DNA of 64,000 bases, taken from the NCBI RefSeq assembly GCF_034190915.1, contig NW_026947486.1:23305001-23369000 (forward strand), in the 5' to 3' direction. The stretch comes from Cavia porcellus. Its lineage: Eukaryota > Chordata > Mammalia > Rodentia > Caviidae. How positions within the stretch are numbered: the first letter of the stretch is position 1; every line of letters starts with the position of its first letter. Positions 1-11,709 of this stretch are shown in pieces. Position numbers and translations under genes: made by a program. The notes under the pieces were generated by a model. That model was not told the origin of the DNA and searched no databases. It was given only the letters and a program-made list of their open reading frames with translations.

Positions 1-1560
1 TTCATAGCTATAAGTTTGTCTTAAGTCCCAGAAGAGAATTTGAAACTTTCAGTAATGTAAAACCATAAGGACTTGGATAACTCTTAGAGATGGACTAAAT
101 ACATTTTGCATAAAAGGATGCACATGAGACTTTTGTTGGTCAGAGTTGGAATGTTATGCCTTATATCAAGATATCCCCCCAAAACCTCATACAATCATAT
201 ATGTTGAATTTTTTATTTAAGGAGAAAAAGAAAAAAATTAGAAAAAGGGTACAAGTTATACAGAATTTCAGAAAACATAAACAGTAGGAAATCACTAGTT
301 AATAGATTACGTATTGTTATCTTAGAAATAGTTGTTCAAGTTACAAAATAAAGCATACAAAGAGGAAATTCAAACAATGAGACTGCAAACAGTTTTGTTC
401 AATGATCCAACAAAACTCAGTAATATGTTTATCTATCTTATACATTTAAATATATATGCAGTTATGTTCTTTAGAGCACTTTCTTTTCCTTTCTTTTGTA
501 CAATGACAATTACATATTTTGGGTTTTATTACTCCCATAGTTCTTATTACTTTTTTTGAAGAGAATAAACCTAAATGTGACATATCAGAACAGAGTCAGT
601 CAAATCAAAAGGATGGACACAATAGATAATGTGAAAACAAAATATAAGGTGATCAACAATGGTTACCATACTGCCTCTTGCTATCTTAAAAAGAATTGCC
701 TATATCATCAGTTATAATAAAATTGAAAAAAACAGTAAAGAATAAAACCAAAACATTGGTGACATTACAGGACTTTAAAAGAAGATAATAGTCAACCGGG
801 ATGAGCGTCATAATGAATCTTATTGTCTTCCGAGTTTTGCCTATACTTTCGAACTTGGTACTATCAAGCAAAGCAGAATACAGGAAAATCAGTCAAAGCA
901 AGATGGTGAGGGCTATACAGGGTTTTAAATCAAGTTAATAGGAAATCAAAGTAGGTTACTATAATGTATCCTGCTTTTTAAATTTTTCCCTTAATTAAAA
1001 AGATAAAAATAAAAAGTAAATAATTTTAAAAAAGGAGATTGAGTTAAAGAGGGCATAACAACAAACCAGCTCAGGTGAAAGCATAACCATTTAAGCGAAA
1101 TAGTGTTTCACCACAAGATATCCTGAAATAAAAGTAGTTACCATAGTGTCTCTTTCCTTGAAATCTTTTGAGTATAACTTTGTATACTGTAGCACCAAAC
1201 ATATCAAGGCAATGTAAAACCATTCAAGAGAATGACAGTATTACAGGGTATTTAGAACCAACTATCAGAAAATGAACAATGGTTTCTGTATAATCTCCTT
1301 GTCTATAAGTTTTTGCTTATATTATCATATATAATAAAATCTAATAAGATACAACCTGTTAAGACCAATGGACACAGAAGAATAAAAGCTTGATGGCACT
1401 TCAAAGCAAGATGATACTAAATCAGCACTAGCTATTATGATGTCTTGTTTTCTCCAAAATAGCTGTTCCTACCATCCAATCTTCTCTGCCTCATTTCTGG
1501 TGAACTCTTTTTCTGTCATTAGATGTCAGTTTGTCTTCTTCATTTCGCTTTCTGCTCCAT

Positions 1561-2594
1561 TCATTGTGGCCTCTCTGCCACTGTTTCTGAAGTCTTGGTA
1601 TTGTCCTTTTTTAGAATATCCTGCAATATTCTCTGTAGAGTTGAATTGGTGGTTGCAAATTTCCCTAGTTCCTCTTTATCCTGGAAGCACCTTGTTTTTC
1701 CATCCATTTCTAGGGACAGTTGTGCAGGATATATCAATCTTGGCTGGAGGTTATTATCTTTCAAAGCTTGAATTATTTCCCCCCACGCTTTTCGTGATTT
1801 GTTGGCTTGTGGCGAGAAGTCTGCTGTAATTCTGATGGGTGTTCCCTTGTAAGTGATCTGTTTCTTGTCTCTGATGGCTTTTAGTATTGTGTTCTTATAT
1901 TGGATTTCTGGAATTTTGATTACTATATGCCTGGGTGTAGCTCTGTTTGGGGTCCTGTATGCCTAATATATCTGAGTATCTTTACCATTTGCCAAATTAG
2001 GGAAATTCTCTTGTATTATTTCTGTGAATAGCTTTTGTAGTCCATTTGTTTGTGTCCCTACTTCTTCTCTTATGTTCTTAATTCTTAAGTTATAGATCCT
2101 CTTATCATCTTCTAGCCTTTGTATTATTGGTTTGTTTTCTTGTTATTTTTAAGAAGTTTTTCATTTCATGCTCCCATATTACAAATATGCCCTCCAGTTC
2201 AGATAATCTATCCTTAGTTTCTTTCAAGCTGTTATGCCAGCTTTCAATAGAGTTTTTAGTTTCCTGGTAATCTCTTTGAACCTGCTTCACATATTCTATG
2301 TTTTTTCTATTTTCTCCATCGAACAATTCTCCCCTTTTTTTCTTTCTTCCATTCCTCCATCTGTTTTTTCTTGGGCAGTGCTTAACATTTCTCTATTCTA
2401 CTTATATCTTGCTTTATTTCATTAAATACTTCATTTTTAAACTCGTTTATGAGGCTCTGGAGATATCGCTTTATGTCTATTGGTGCTGTGTCTGATATTG
2501 CATATTTTCTGTCTTCCTTTGCATTTCCCTTTCCTGGATCAGTGTTCTCAGGATTGGGGACTGGGGACCCTTTCTTGTTGCTTCCTCTTCCCAT
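1561..2594 (-). pseudogene. Degraded ORF1 of HAL1 copy 1
   Basis: Reading on the minus strand, the protein opens MGRGSNKKG as in the other two HAL1 copies and closes with a tail ending in ERPQ, as in copy 2. The reading frame is split by stops and frameshifts: pieces are visible at 2382-2612, 2105-2326 and 1561-1764. The middle piece carries the coiled-coil part (SIESWHNSLKETKDRLSELE), and the last piece matches the LINE-1 ORF1p C-terminal domain. ORF1p normally forms a trimeric RNA-binding chaperone in the L1 ribonucleoprotein. This copy cannot make a full protein. Confidence 0.75.
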
Positions 2595-3365
2595 ACTTTT
2601 TATTCCTTCCACACAAGTGAATGTAGGAGGCCTAATTTTTTTCTCTTTGTCGGTTACAGTTTGTTTGAATTGTGCCGGCTAGGATTTCCTGCCCACTGCA
2701 GTGTACAAGGGAGACACAGACTCCGACAGCCTCTGCTGGGCCCACCCCTCCAGGTCAACCTACTGTAGGCTTCACCACTAGGGTGCACTTCCAGGCACTG
2801 GGACCTGGTTTGGGCTAGCCTACTGGGTCTTAGTCAGTGGCATCACACAGGCCAGGCACTCCCCACCAATCCTGCTTGAGAGGGGAATATGTGACTAATG
2901 TCACTGCAGTGTCCTGTTCCAGCAAGTCTGCCCGGTCCCAGTATGTCCTTTGCTGGAGCCTCCTACTCTATAAAAGGGTCCCCATTCTGCTCACTCACCG
3001 CAAGTCAATGTAGGGCTCCCTGCTAGTCCTGCTCTCAACTCTGTTCAAGCATTCCCGCTCTCAGAGCTTTTGTGTGTCTCTCTCCTTGCCCTGCAGATTT
3101 GGACACAGCAGCAGCAGCAGGAAATTCAAATCGGCTTCCAGTGGCATGGGTTCTAGCTTCCCGTGCTGAGATTTTATCTGTTCCTGTTATAGCACCAGAA
3201 TTGGATTTCCAGTTGGTTTCTCTTAGCTTAGTTCATTCCTGGGTCGGCAGGGTGTATCTCCCCTTGCTTAGGACTCCTTGTACCGCATCATTCCTGTGTT
3301 TTAAGCAGGGTATCTCAGAGAGCCTCCATAGCTGCTACTATCTTTCTGCCATGTTCTCCCGGAAG
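2595..3365 (-). promoter_or_regulatory. 5' UTR / presumed promoter of HAL1 copy 1
   Basis: This GC-richer block starts at 3365 with the family 5' end and runs to the ORF1 start. Near the 5' edge (3346-3355, minus) it reads AACATGGCAG, one base from the YY1-type AACATGGCGG seen in copy 3. At 2998-2993 (minus) it holds GTGAGT in a good splice-donor context; the spliced chimera at 7921-8418 leaves HAL1 sequence exactly there. Promoter activity is inferred from LINE-1 biology. Confidence 0.6.
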
Positions 3366-3394
3366 TCATATATGTGGCTTTAGAGAATGAATGG

Positions 3395-3483
3395 ATTTGG
3401 ATTAGTGGCTCAAGTGCTTCCCTGGTAGGTGCAAGGTCATGAGCTTAATCCCTGGCACAAGAAAAAAAGATAGAAAGAAAGAA

Positions 3484-3547
<64 letters not shown>

Positions 3548-3570
3548 AAAAAAGAAAGAAAGAAAGAAAG
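3395..3570 (+). repeat. tRNA-derived SINE fragment with (AAAG)n tail
   Basis: A short ID-like tRNA-derived head (3395-3460) carries a degenerate B-box region (GAGCTTAATCCC) and is followed by a tetranucleotide AAAG tract at 3470-3570. The tract is a microsatellite grown from the SINE A-tail. Confidence 0.6.
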
Positions 3571-3589
3571 ACTGGGTCATGGGTGTGTG

Positions 3590-3910
3590 ATACTGGATTA
3601 GTCCATTAATTGAGCTGGGTATGGATGATAGATTTACTAAAGAGGAAAGATCAACCCTGGTCTTTCCTTACAAATAATAAGCTTGTAAACCAGGTGAGCA
3701 AAAAGGGAAAAAGAAGGAAGCTGTGCTGCTTCCTGCCTGCCATGGACTGTTTCTCCTTTGTCATGTCCCTCCGCTATGCCACCCTGCCTTGGAGTCAGCA
3801 GAATATGGACTGAAATCTCTACAAAGTGTGAGATGAAATAAACTTTTCTTGATGTTACTTAAAGGTGTCAGGTGTTTTGTCTTAGCAATGAGAAAAGTAA
3901 CTAAGACATG
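3590..3910 (+). mobile_element. Probable LTR-type repeat (MaLR/ERVL-like 3' end)
   Basis: The stretch ends in the pattern 'ctgcc..catggactg..' then 'gagatgaaataaacttttc' then '..gtgttttgtcttagcaatgagaaaagtaactaagac'-like wording, which resembles the 3' end of widespread mammalian MaLR-like LTR repeats. An AATAAA lies near 3837. The 5' boundary is not defined. Assignment is from remembered family character only. Confidence 0.4.
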
Positions 3911-4084
3911 AAACTTATCTTTGAGTATCACTTCCTTCGACAAGTATTTTCAAAACATCTTATCTCAAGTAACCTCTCCTATGCCTTGTCACAATCTATC
4001 CTATTATCTTTTATCATTTTCTGGATAATGTGTATCAATTTCTATAATATTTTTACTGTATGATAACTTTGCTTCTGTCCCTTA

Positions 4085-4225
4085 GAATATGTGCTGTATA
4101 TACATTGAAGAAAAGAACCTGTCTTCCTTGTTTTCTGCTATATCTCTAGTGTATAAATAATAACTTGCACATAACTGGGACTTGAATGATACATTGAAAG
4201 AAAATGAATGAATGAATATTGCAAA
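4085..4225 (+). repeat. Ancient L2 (CR1-like LINE) 3' end relic
   Basis: The order of words (cctgtcttccttgttttctg, ctctagtgtat, then an AATGAATGAATGAA-like tail) matches the diverged L2 3' end, which usually reads as 'summary of usage, last use, tail with (TGAA)n'. Strongly diverged. Confidence 0.5.
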
Positions 4226-4234
4226 TGTTTGTAT

Positions 4235-4325
4235 GTTGTAGACTTTGAGATTGGTGGAATTCTCATCCACTATACAAATGAGAAAATTGATTCAAACAAG
4301 TTGAGTGATTTGCCCATGGAGAGAA
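4235..4325 (+). repeat. MIR-like SINE core fragment
   Basis: Contains the MIR-type run 'ctatacaaatgagaaaattg' followed by a 'gagtgatttgccca' box, comparable to the conserved MIR stretch around ACAGATGAGGAAACTGAG. Short and old. Confidence 0.5.
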
Positions 4326-5157
4326 CAAAGAAAAAGATATTATATTGTATTATATTTCTCATGGGAAGTGGAATTCTGTACACATGTAACCACCCAAGGG
4401 ATATTGAAAAGGGACACCTTTATCAGATGTCCATACATTTGGATGCCTCATCCAATTCTGAAACTGTCACTTCTAGTCCTGCATATTAAATGGGGTACAC
4501 TGCTAACAGAGTTCCGTAGAAGAAGCAGTTACTTAGAAAGGAAGGGAAGCTTGTCTCAGAGCTTTTGCCTTGGAGCTTTTCTAGTGGTGATGAGCCACGA
4601 AACACAAGAAATATTTGCAGCTGTATTTTTCTAGAAATATTCTCATCTTATATTTGAAAGATGTTGGTGATGTATGGACGAACAGTACCAAAGGACAAAC
4701 CTGACTTTTCTGAGAAGACAGGTGTTTTAAAACCTTGTCATAGATAAGTTTGGAACCCTTGTTACATCTTTAGATGCTACACTGGTGATTCCATTCCCCA
4801 CTCAGAGTAAAAGCCTTTAACTCAATTCTCATCCTAATGTTTCCACCTAGAAGAGATACAAGGAGACCCAAAGAGACCAGATAAAATTCAGTAGAAACCT
4901 TAATATTGTACTTCCTTCCATATAAATCATTATCAGTATGGAGAGGAAGCAACCAAGACTCTCAGGGAAACAGGAGAATGATTATGTTATTTTTAAGATC
5001 ATTTCCTGTTTTATCCTTTAATCTACAATACGAAATCTGTTTTCTTAGGTGGTTTATACTAAGAGTTCATCAAATTGAGCCGTGAATTATTCATGTTAGT
5101 GCTAACAGTTTGTTTTGTAGAAGCTGGTAACAGCATAAAAATTATGCTCTCAGATGG
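4326..5157. other. Intergenic, nothing recognised
   Basis: AT-rich single-copy-looking DNA. The short open frames here (for example 4305-4634) have no recognisable domain, no exon signals that stand out, and composition like their surroundings. Confidence 0.6.
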
Positions 5158-5258
5158 ACATTTTTTGGTGTTTTGTGGTCCTAGGGCTACTACATAGGGC
5201 CTCATGTATTCTAGAAAAGAGTTCTACCAATGAGCTATGCCCTATCTGGTAGTAACTT
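5158..5258 (-). repeat. tRNA-derived SINE, minus strand
   Basis: The plus strand begins with a T-run then 'ctagggctactacatagggcctcatg' and closes with 'gagctatgccc'. This is the reverse complement of an ID-like tRNA-derived SINE with its A-tail to the left. Diverged. Confidence 0.5.
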
Positions 5259-5719
5259 TTGAAATTGACAGATAAAATTATATATACTTAAAATACATAA
5301 CATGAAGTTCTGAAGTATACCTAAAAGTGAATGGGTAAATATAGCTAACTGAGAAATGTATTAGCTCATGTAGTTATGTATACTTTTTTTTGGTAGTGAG
5401 AATGTATATGATAATGTTGCATTTTTGAAGAATACAAAATATCACTATGTAGTTTTTAATATTTTGGACATACCAAAAGGCTCACATGAGAATCTGAGAA
5501 CACTGTTATAACTCAGAAAGCAGCACAATTTTGCCTTCGTTTTATAAGCAGGTAGTCAGACTTGAGTAGTGGGGTAGTGATCACTAGAACTGTTGACCTG
5601 GTAAAGAAAGCCTTTTCTGTAAGTTGTCAAGGACAACTGAACTGTGCCAGCATTTTTTTTTTTTACTGAAAATGGGTTATGGCATGAAAGGGTCTCAATC
5701 AATCAAAAAGTACCCTAAG

Positions 5720-5935
5720 TGGAGAGCTGACCACAAGCTAACTACAAGTAGAACTCAAGAGGATGAAGCAAGGATTGCAAGCTTGAGGCTAGATCAGGCA
5801 AGATGGCAAGACCTGTCTCAAAGAAACATTTTTAAAAGAGATAGCAATGCTCTTCAGTTATAGAGCAGTTCCTAGTATGTTTGAGGCCATGGATTTGATC
5901 CTTAGCACAGGAAAAAGAGTTTCACAGTAGTCAGA
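5720..5935 (+). repeat. B1-like plus tRNA-like composite SINE
   Basis: A degraded 7SL-derived stretch ends at about 5830 with a 'caagacctgtctcaaag' segment typical of the B1 right end. It is followed directly by a tRNA-derived unit with a B-box-like 'ggatttgatcctt' and 'agcacaggaaaaag' tail. B1+ID composites are known in several rodent groups, which supports a rodent-like host. Confidence 0.5.
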
Positions 5936-6231
5936 TACTGTCCATACTGCATCCCTGAAATCAGTGGTTTGTCTCGGAATCCATACTTATTTTTAGTAGA
6001 AAATGATTCTTACAAAAATTAATATGAGTGCTGGATGTTATCACTGCAACTATGACAAACATGTCTTTACTACATTCTCTGACTCTCTGCCTTACTGTGC
6101 CCTGGAACTACAAGTGTTTTCATAGAATTGTTTTAGCTCCAGTGTAATATGCAGAGAACAAGTAAGGCCTTGGCTTCCAATTTTGGTAGAGTAAGTAGAA
6201 AAGATGCTGAACAATAAAATTAAAATATTCC

Positions 6232-6312
6232 CAAGGCTGGGTATATAGGGTATGTTTCTAGTATGTGTACAGCTCTGTGTTCAAGCTCCATCCAGTACCA
6301 TAACAAGTAAAT
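6232..6312 (+). repeat. tRNA-derived (ID-like) SINE
   Basis: Starts 'ggctgggtatatagggtatg', continues to a B-box-like 'gttcaagctcc' and ends 'agtaccataacaag'. This is the standard order of an ID-type SINE. Confidence 0.6.
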
Positions 6313-6929
6313 AATTAACTAACAAATGTTTTTGGATATTTGCTGTAAGACTACTGATTTCTATCTGCATTTCAGGAGCAATTTTCATTTGTGAGTCAGG
6401 GCTTTTTTGTCTAGAAAGCAAGGCTTCATAGCTTTTCTTCCCTAGAACCATGTATGTGACCAAGAGAGAAAAGAATAATTTAAATTTAGTAATATGACAA
6501 AAATTAGTTATTTTAGTCCAGTTATGGAAAGATGGCATAGGCTTACTTTCCTGTGGTCCTTCCCACTAAGTGTACAAATGGAAATAATTCAACAGATGCA
6601 TTAAACATAGAAAGAAGAAGGTAGCTTGGATAGATATTTCAGGAATGGAAAAATAATATCACACTGTCATAGAGAAATGCTCCCTATTATTTATTGGTCT
6701 CTGCAGTGATTTTGTGGACACCAGAAGCATCAGTGACAACAAAAAATAAGTCCGTGAGATTAAATCAGACTAAAAACCACTATACAAAAAGGAAATTTCT
6801 ACAGAGTGAAAAAGAAATTTAGATATGGAACAAGGAAAGATATGAAAACCATATATCTCTTAATCAGTCAATCTAACAATATATAAGGAAACCCTACAAC
6901 TAAGTAGTTTAAAAAGTAATAGTCTGATT
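6313..6929. other. Intergenic, nothing recognised
   Basis: AT-rich DNA with no recognised repeat or gene. The open frame at 6281-6538 on the minus strand overlaps the SINE and has no recognised domain. Confidence 0.5.
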
Positions 6930-7466
6930 AAAATGTGCTAAGGAATTCAATAGATATTTCTTTAAAGAAAAGACACGGCCAAGATACATGTGAAAAAATG
7001 TTCAAGGAAACTAATCACCAGAGAAATGCAAATCAAATGTTAATGAGATAACACCTCACATCTGTCAAAACAAAAACAAAAATAGAGCAAGTGTTGGTGA
7101 GAACGTGAAGAAATTGGAAACCTTGGAAATCACTAAGATGAATGCAAAATGGTAGAGCCACTATGGAAAATAGTATGGAGGTTCCTCAAAAATGTTAAAA
7201 ATAACACTATCATATGATTCACATATCCTCCTTCTGAGTATTTGTCTAAAATAGTTGAAATCAGGATCACAAAGAGAATTCATATTTCCATATTTATTGT
7301 GGTGCTATTCACAATCACCAAAATATCTAAAAGACCTAAGTGTCCGTCAACAGATGAATAAACTAAAAATGCGACATTCAGACTTTAAAAGGAAGGAAAA
7401 TTTGCAATATGCAGCAACATGGATCAATGTTGAACACATCATGCCCTGTAACAAAGAAATGCAGGT
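6930..7466 (+). mobile_element. Old L1 fragment: ORF2 3' end
   Basis: The plus strand follows the diverged order of the last part of L1 ORF2: '..atcaccagagaaatgcaaatcaaa..', '..gataacacctcacatctg..', '..ggtgctattcacaatcacc..', '..caacatggatcaatg..'. It is older and more diverged than the other L1s here, and its 3' end is cut by the left end of the next L1 at 7467. Confidence 0.75.
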
Positions 7467-7898
7467 TTTTTTTTTTAATTTAAAAGAGAAAAAAAACAGA
7501 AAAGAAAAATATAAAGCAAAAGAGACAAACAAACAACAATGACAATAACAAACCCAAAATGATAACAATGTATGTTTCCAAAACAAGATGATAGGAATTT
7601 AACAAAGGTTGTTATATTGCATATTGCTATCTTCAAAAGAATTTCTTGGATTGCCAGATATAGACATGGAAAATGATCTGATCATATGAATACTAACTTG
7701 TCCAAGAACTAATATAATTAGTAATATAGCCATCTTAGCTAACAGATATGTATATGTACAAACTTATATTATTTTCCTTTTCCCTTACTTCTTTCCTCCT
7801 ATGCCCATCCCACTTATCTTTCAGTCATTTCTTACCTTTATACAATACCCTTTCAGTTATTTCTTACCATTATACAATATTTATTGCAGATTTTAGAT
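7467..7898 (-). other. 3' UTR of old L1 C
   Basis: A T-run at 7467-7478 followed by 'aatttaaaagagaaaaaaaa' is the reverse of an L1 tail. Farther on the text matches the family 3' UTR order in diverged form (for example 'caacaatgacaataacaaaccc', 'gtttccaaaacaagatgat'). Confidence 0.55.
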
Positions 7899-7920
7899 CA
7901 TATTTGCTCTTTCAGTTTCT

Positions 7921-8418
7921 TTTTTTTACATGAAAATTCTTTTAATGATCAGTAATGTTGATCAAAATGCAGCACACAAAATTATATATACAGTGTGATT
8001 ACAAATATGAAGCGAAGAATAGATAGGAAAGAAATCAGAAGAAGATGTGCTGACATATGAATAGTGAAGGAAGAGACCACATGTCAATGCAGGATTCTGT
8101 GCCAGTTCTGCTCCAAATTAAGTTTACCACTCTCAGAGTGTTCACATCTCTATCCCTGCTGTGCCGATTCAGATGTGGCAATGGCAGGGTATTCAAGCCA
8201 TGGGTTCCAGTGGTGGCACTGAGATTTTAGCTGTTCCAATTGTAGCACCTGGATTGCATTTCTTATTGTTTTCTCTCAGCTTAGTTCGTTCCTGGGTCTG
8301 TAGGGTGTATCTCCCTCTGCTTAGGACTCCCCACACTGCACCATTTCTGAATTCTAAGCTGGCTATCTCAGAGAGCCTCTGTAGCTGCTGTTATCTATCC
8401 ACCATCTTCTCCACTCCC
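7921..8418 (-). mobile_element. Spliced HAL1-promoter chimeric retrocopy
   Basis: A 22-bp duplicated sequence (7899-7920 and 8419-8440) brackets the insert, and the A-tail appears as T's at 7921-7927. On the minus strand, 8418 down to 8078 is the HAL1 5' UTR from its first bases. At 8077 the sequence departs from HAL1 exactly where copy 1 has the intron-type GTGAGT (2998-2993). The remaining 150 bp (7928-8077) match no part of the HAL1 or L1 copies here. ATTAAA (7946-7941, minus) sits about 14 nt before the A-tail. This is what a transcript started at a HAL1 promoter, spliced to a foreign exon, polyadenylated and retrotransposed would leave. A rearranged insertion is the alternative. Confidence 0.7.
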
Positions 8419-8441
8419 CATATTTGCTCTTTCAGTTTCTT

Positions 8442-8594
8442 ACACTAGGAGACAATACAGTATTTATACATGTGAGTTTGATTTATTTCACTTATGAGTA
8501 TGGTCTCAAGTTGCATCCATTTACCTATAAAAGCCTTGATGCAATCCTTCTTTATACCCAAGTAATACTCCACTGTAAAAAAAATACCACATCT
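8442..8594 (-). pseudogene. C-terminal ORF2 remnant of old L1 C
   Basis: The plus strand text 'gagtttgatttatttcactt' and 'gagtatggtctcaagttgca' matches the reverse complement of the ORF2 C-terminus seen intact at 16747-16850. Interrupted by HAL1 copy 2 on its right side. Confidence 0.75.
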
Positions 8595-8596
8595 GG

Positions 8597-11500
8597 GGAG
8601 TTCAGAAGAACATGGTAGATAGATAGCAGCAGCCTCGGAGGCTCTCTGAAAAACCGCACTTGAAATCTAGGAATGGTGCCGGGCAGGAAGTCCCAGGCAA
8701 GGAAGGATATTCTGTGCCGACCCAGGAACTAACTAAATTAAGAGAAACCATCTGGAAACGCAATCCCAGTGATACAGCAGGCACAGATAAGGTCTCACGA
8801 CGAAAGCTGGACCCACGCCACTGGAAACTGTGATTTGAATTACCTGCAGGCGCTGTTGCATCCCAGTCCGCACAGCAGGGAAAGAGGAGCAAAAGCTTGG
8901 ACAGTGGGAAGCATTGAAAGGAGTTGGGAGTGGGACTGGCCAGGTGCCCTGCATGAACCTGCAAGGAGTGAGCAGACCAGGATCCTTCCATAGAGAAGGA
9001 GGCTTCAGCAGAAGACACAGACAGACCGGGCAGACTTCCTGGAACGAGGTGCTGCAGTGATTTCAGTCACATATCCCCCTCTCAAGCGGGATTGGTGGGG
9101 AGTGCCTGGCCTGTGAGACACTGCTGGCTGAGACCCAGTAGGCTAGTCCAACACAGGTTCCAGTGCCTGGAGGTGCACCCTAGCGGTGAAGCCTTCAGTA
9201 GGTTGACCTGCAGGGGCAGGCCGGCATAGACTGTCCAGGTCTGTATCTCCCTGGTGCCGTTGCGGTGGGCAGGAACACCTAGCTGGCGCAATTCAAACAG
9301 ACTGTGGCTGACAGGGAAGGAAGCTGGGCCTCTTATACACACTTAAATATAAGGAACAAAGAATATGGGAAGAGGGAGCAACAAGAAAGGGTCCTTGGCC
9401 CCCAATCCTGAGAAACATACAATAGCAGACATGGAACCAATAGACATAAAGCGCTATCTCCAGAGCCTTCTAGACGAGTTCAGGAATGAAGTTATTAATG
9501 ACCTGAACCAAGACATAAGCAGAATAGTTAGACAAATGCTAAGCACCACCCAAGAAAAAACAGATGATGGAGTGGAAGAACAGAAAAAAGGGGCATATTG
9601 TTTGATGGAGAAGATAGAGAAAACATAGAATACATGAAGCAGGTTCAAAGAGATTACCAGGAAACTAATAACTATTAAAAACTGGCATAACAGCTTGAAA
9701 GAAACTAAGGACAGATTATCTGAACCAGAGGGCATATTTGCAATATGGGAGCATGAAATGAAAAACTTCTTAAAAATATAAAAACCAACAGCAACAATAC
9801 AAAAACAGGAAGATGATAAGAGGATCTATAACTTAAGGATTAAGAACATAAGAGAAGAAGTAGGGACACAAACAAATGGACTACAAAAGCTATTCACAGA
9901 AATAATACAAGAGAATTTCCCTAATTTGGCAAATGGTAAAGATACTCAGATATATGAGGCATACAGGACCCCAGCCACCTACAACCCAAACAGAGCTACA
10001 CCCAGGCATATAATAATCAAAATTCCAGAAATCCAATATAAGAACAGAATATTAAAAGCCATCAGAGACAAGAAACACATCACTTACAAGGGAACATGCA
10101 TCAGAATTACAGCAGATTTCTTGGCACAAACCATCAAATCATGAAGAGTGTGGGGGGAAATAATTCAAGCTTTGAAAGATAACAACCTCCAGCCAAGATT
10201 GATATATCTTGCACAACTGTCTCTAGAAATGAATGGAAAGACAAGGTGCTTCCAGGATAAAGAGGAACTAGTGGAATTTGCAACCACCAATTCAACTCTA
10301 CAGAGAATACTGCAGGATAGTCTAAAAAAGGCAAATACCAAGATTCCAGAAATAGTGGCAGAGAGGCCACAATGAATGGAGCAGAAAACGAAATGAAGAA
10401 GACAAACTGACAACAAATGACAGAAAAGGAGCTCAACAGAAATAAGGCAGAGAAGATCGGAAGGTAGGAACAGCTTTTTTGGAGAAAACAAGACATCATA
10501 ATAGCTGGTGCTGATTTAGTATCATCTTGTTTTGAAGTCCCATCAAACTTGTATTCTTCTGTCTCCATTGGTCTTAAAAGGTTGTATCTTATTGGATTTC
10601 ATTATATTATGATAATATAAACAAAAACTTTTATAGACAAGGAGTTTATATAGAAACCATTGTTCATTTTCTGTTAATTGGTTCTAAATACCCTGTAATA
10701 ATGTCATTCTCTTGAATGGTTTTATAGTGTCTTGATATGTTTGGTGCTACAGTATAAGAAGTTATACTCAAAGATTTCAAGGAAAGAGACAATATGGTAA
10801 ATATTTTTATGTCAGGATATCTTGTGGTGAAACACTATTTTGCTTAAATGATTATGATTTGAGCTGCGCTGTTCTGTTGTTATGCCCTCTTTTGTCTCAA
10901 TCCCCCCTTTTTTTAATTATTTAATTTTTTCTTTTTCTTTTTTATTAAGGGAAAAATAAATAAAAAATAGCAGGATACATTATAGTAACCTACTTTGATT
11001 TCCTATTAACTTGATTTGAAATCCTGTATTGCCCTCACCATCTTGTTTTGACTGATTTTCCTCTATTCTGCTTTGCTTGATAGTACCAAGTTTGAAAGTA
11101 TAGCATAACTGTGAAGACAGTAAGAATCATTATGACGCCCATTCCGGTTGACTATTATTTTCTTTTAAAAACCTGTAATGTCTCCAATGCTTTGGTTTTA
11201 GTTCAATTTTATTATAACTGCTAATTCTTCTTAAAGTAGCAAGAGGCAGTATGGTAACCATTGTTGATCACCTTATATTTTGTTTTTACATTATCTATTA
11301 TGTCCATCCTTTTGATTTGACTGACTCTGTTCTGATACGTTGCATTTGGTTTGACTCTCTTCAAAAAAGTAATAAGAACTGTGGGAGTAATAAAACCCAA
11401 AATGTGTAATTGTCATTGTACAAAAGAAAAGAAAGTGCTCTAAAGGTTATAACTGCATGTATGTTTAAGTGTATACGATAGATAACCATATTACTCAGTG

Positions 11501-11703
11501 TTTTTTTGGATCATTGAACAAAACTTTGCACTCTCACTGTTTGAAAGTCCACTTTATATGCTTCAATTTTGTAACTCGCACAACTATTTCTAAGATGAGA
11601 ATATGTGATCTATTAACGAGTGATTTCTTACTGTTCATTTTTTTTCAATTTTCTATTACTTGTACCCTTTTTCTGTTTTTTTCCTTTTTCTCCTTAAGTA
11701 AAA
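8597..11703 (+). mobile_element. HAL1-type half-LINE, copy 2
   Basis: Layout: 5' UTR 8597-9364, broken ORF1 9365-10375, 3' UTR 10376 to about 11700, A-tail 11701-11709. It sits inside ORF2 of old L1 C. The host L1 sequence 'accacatct' before the insert (about 8586-8594) reappears as 'acacatctt' after the A-tail (about 11709-11717), a slightly diverged target-site duplication. No ORF2 is present. The 3' UTR from about 10740 on is alignable with the young L1 3' UTR. Confidence 0.8.
9365..10375 (+). pseudogene. Degraded ORF1 of HAL1 copy 2
   Basis: It opens MGRGSNKKGS like copies 1 and 3 and ends in a tail finishing ERPQ. The frame breaks near 9628 (stop after a frameshift), resumes at 9926, and is cut again by TGA at 10142-10144, where copy 3 has an arginine codon. 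The last part (10148-10375) keeps the ORF1p C-terminal domain, including a FQDKEELVEF-type stretch. Role if intact: trimeric nucleic-acid-binding protein of a LINE-type RNP. Not translatable as a whole. Confidence 0.8.
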
Positions 11704-11709
11704 AAAAAA

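Larger units (their letters stand above)
207..3365 (-). mobile_element. HAL1-type half-LINE, copy 1 (5' UTR + ORF1 + 3' UTR, no ORF2)
   Basis: On the minus strand the order is a 5' UTR (about 2595-3365), a broken ORF1 (1561-2594), then an L1-type 3' UTR (207 to about 1190 is alignable to the young L1 3' UTR), ending in a short A-tail read as T's near 207. No endonuclease or reverse transcriptase sequence lies between ORF1 and the 3' UTR. Flanking short repeats TCATATATGTTG (195-206) and TCATATATGTGG (3366-3377) look like target-site duplications with one mismatch, so this is a complete insertion. The same organisation recurs at 8597-11703 and 51899-55021. HAL1 elements are a known class of ORF1-only LINE-1 derivatives; assignment to that class is by structure, not by a database match. 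Confidence 0.8.
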
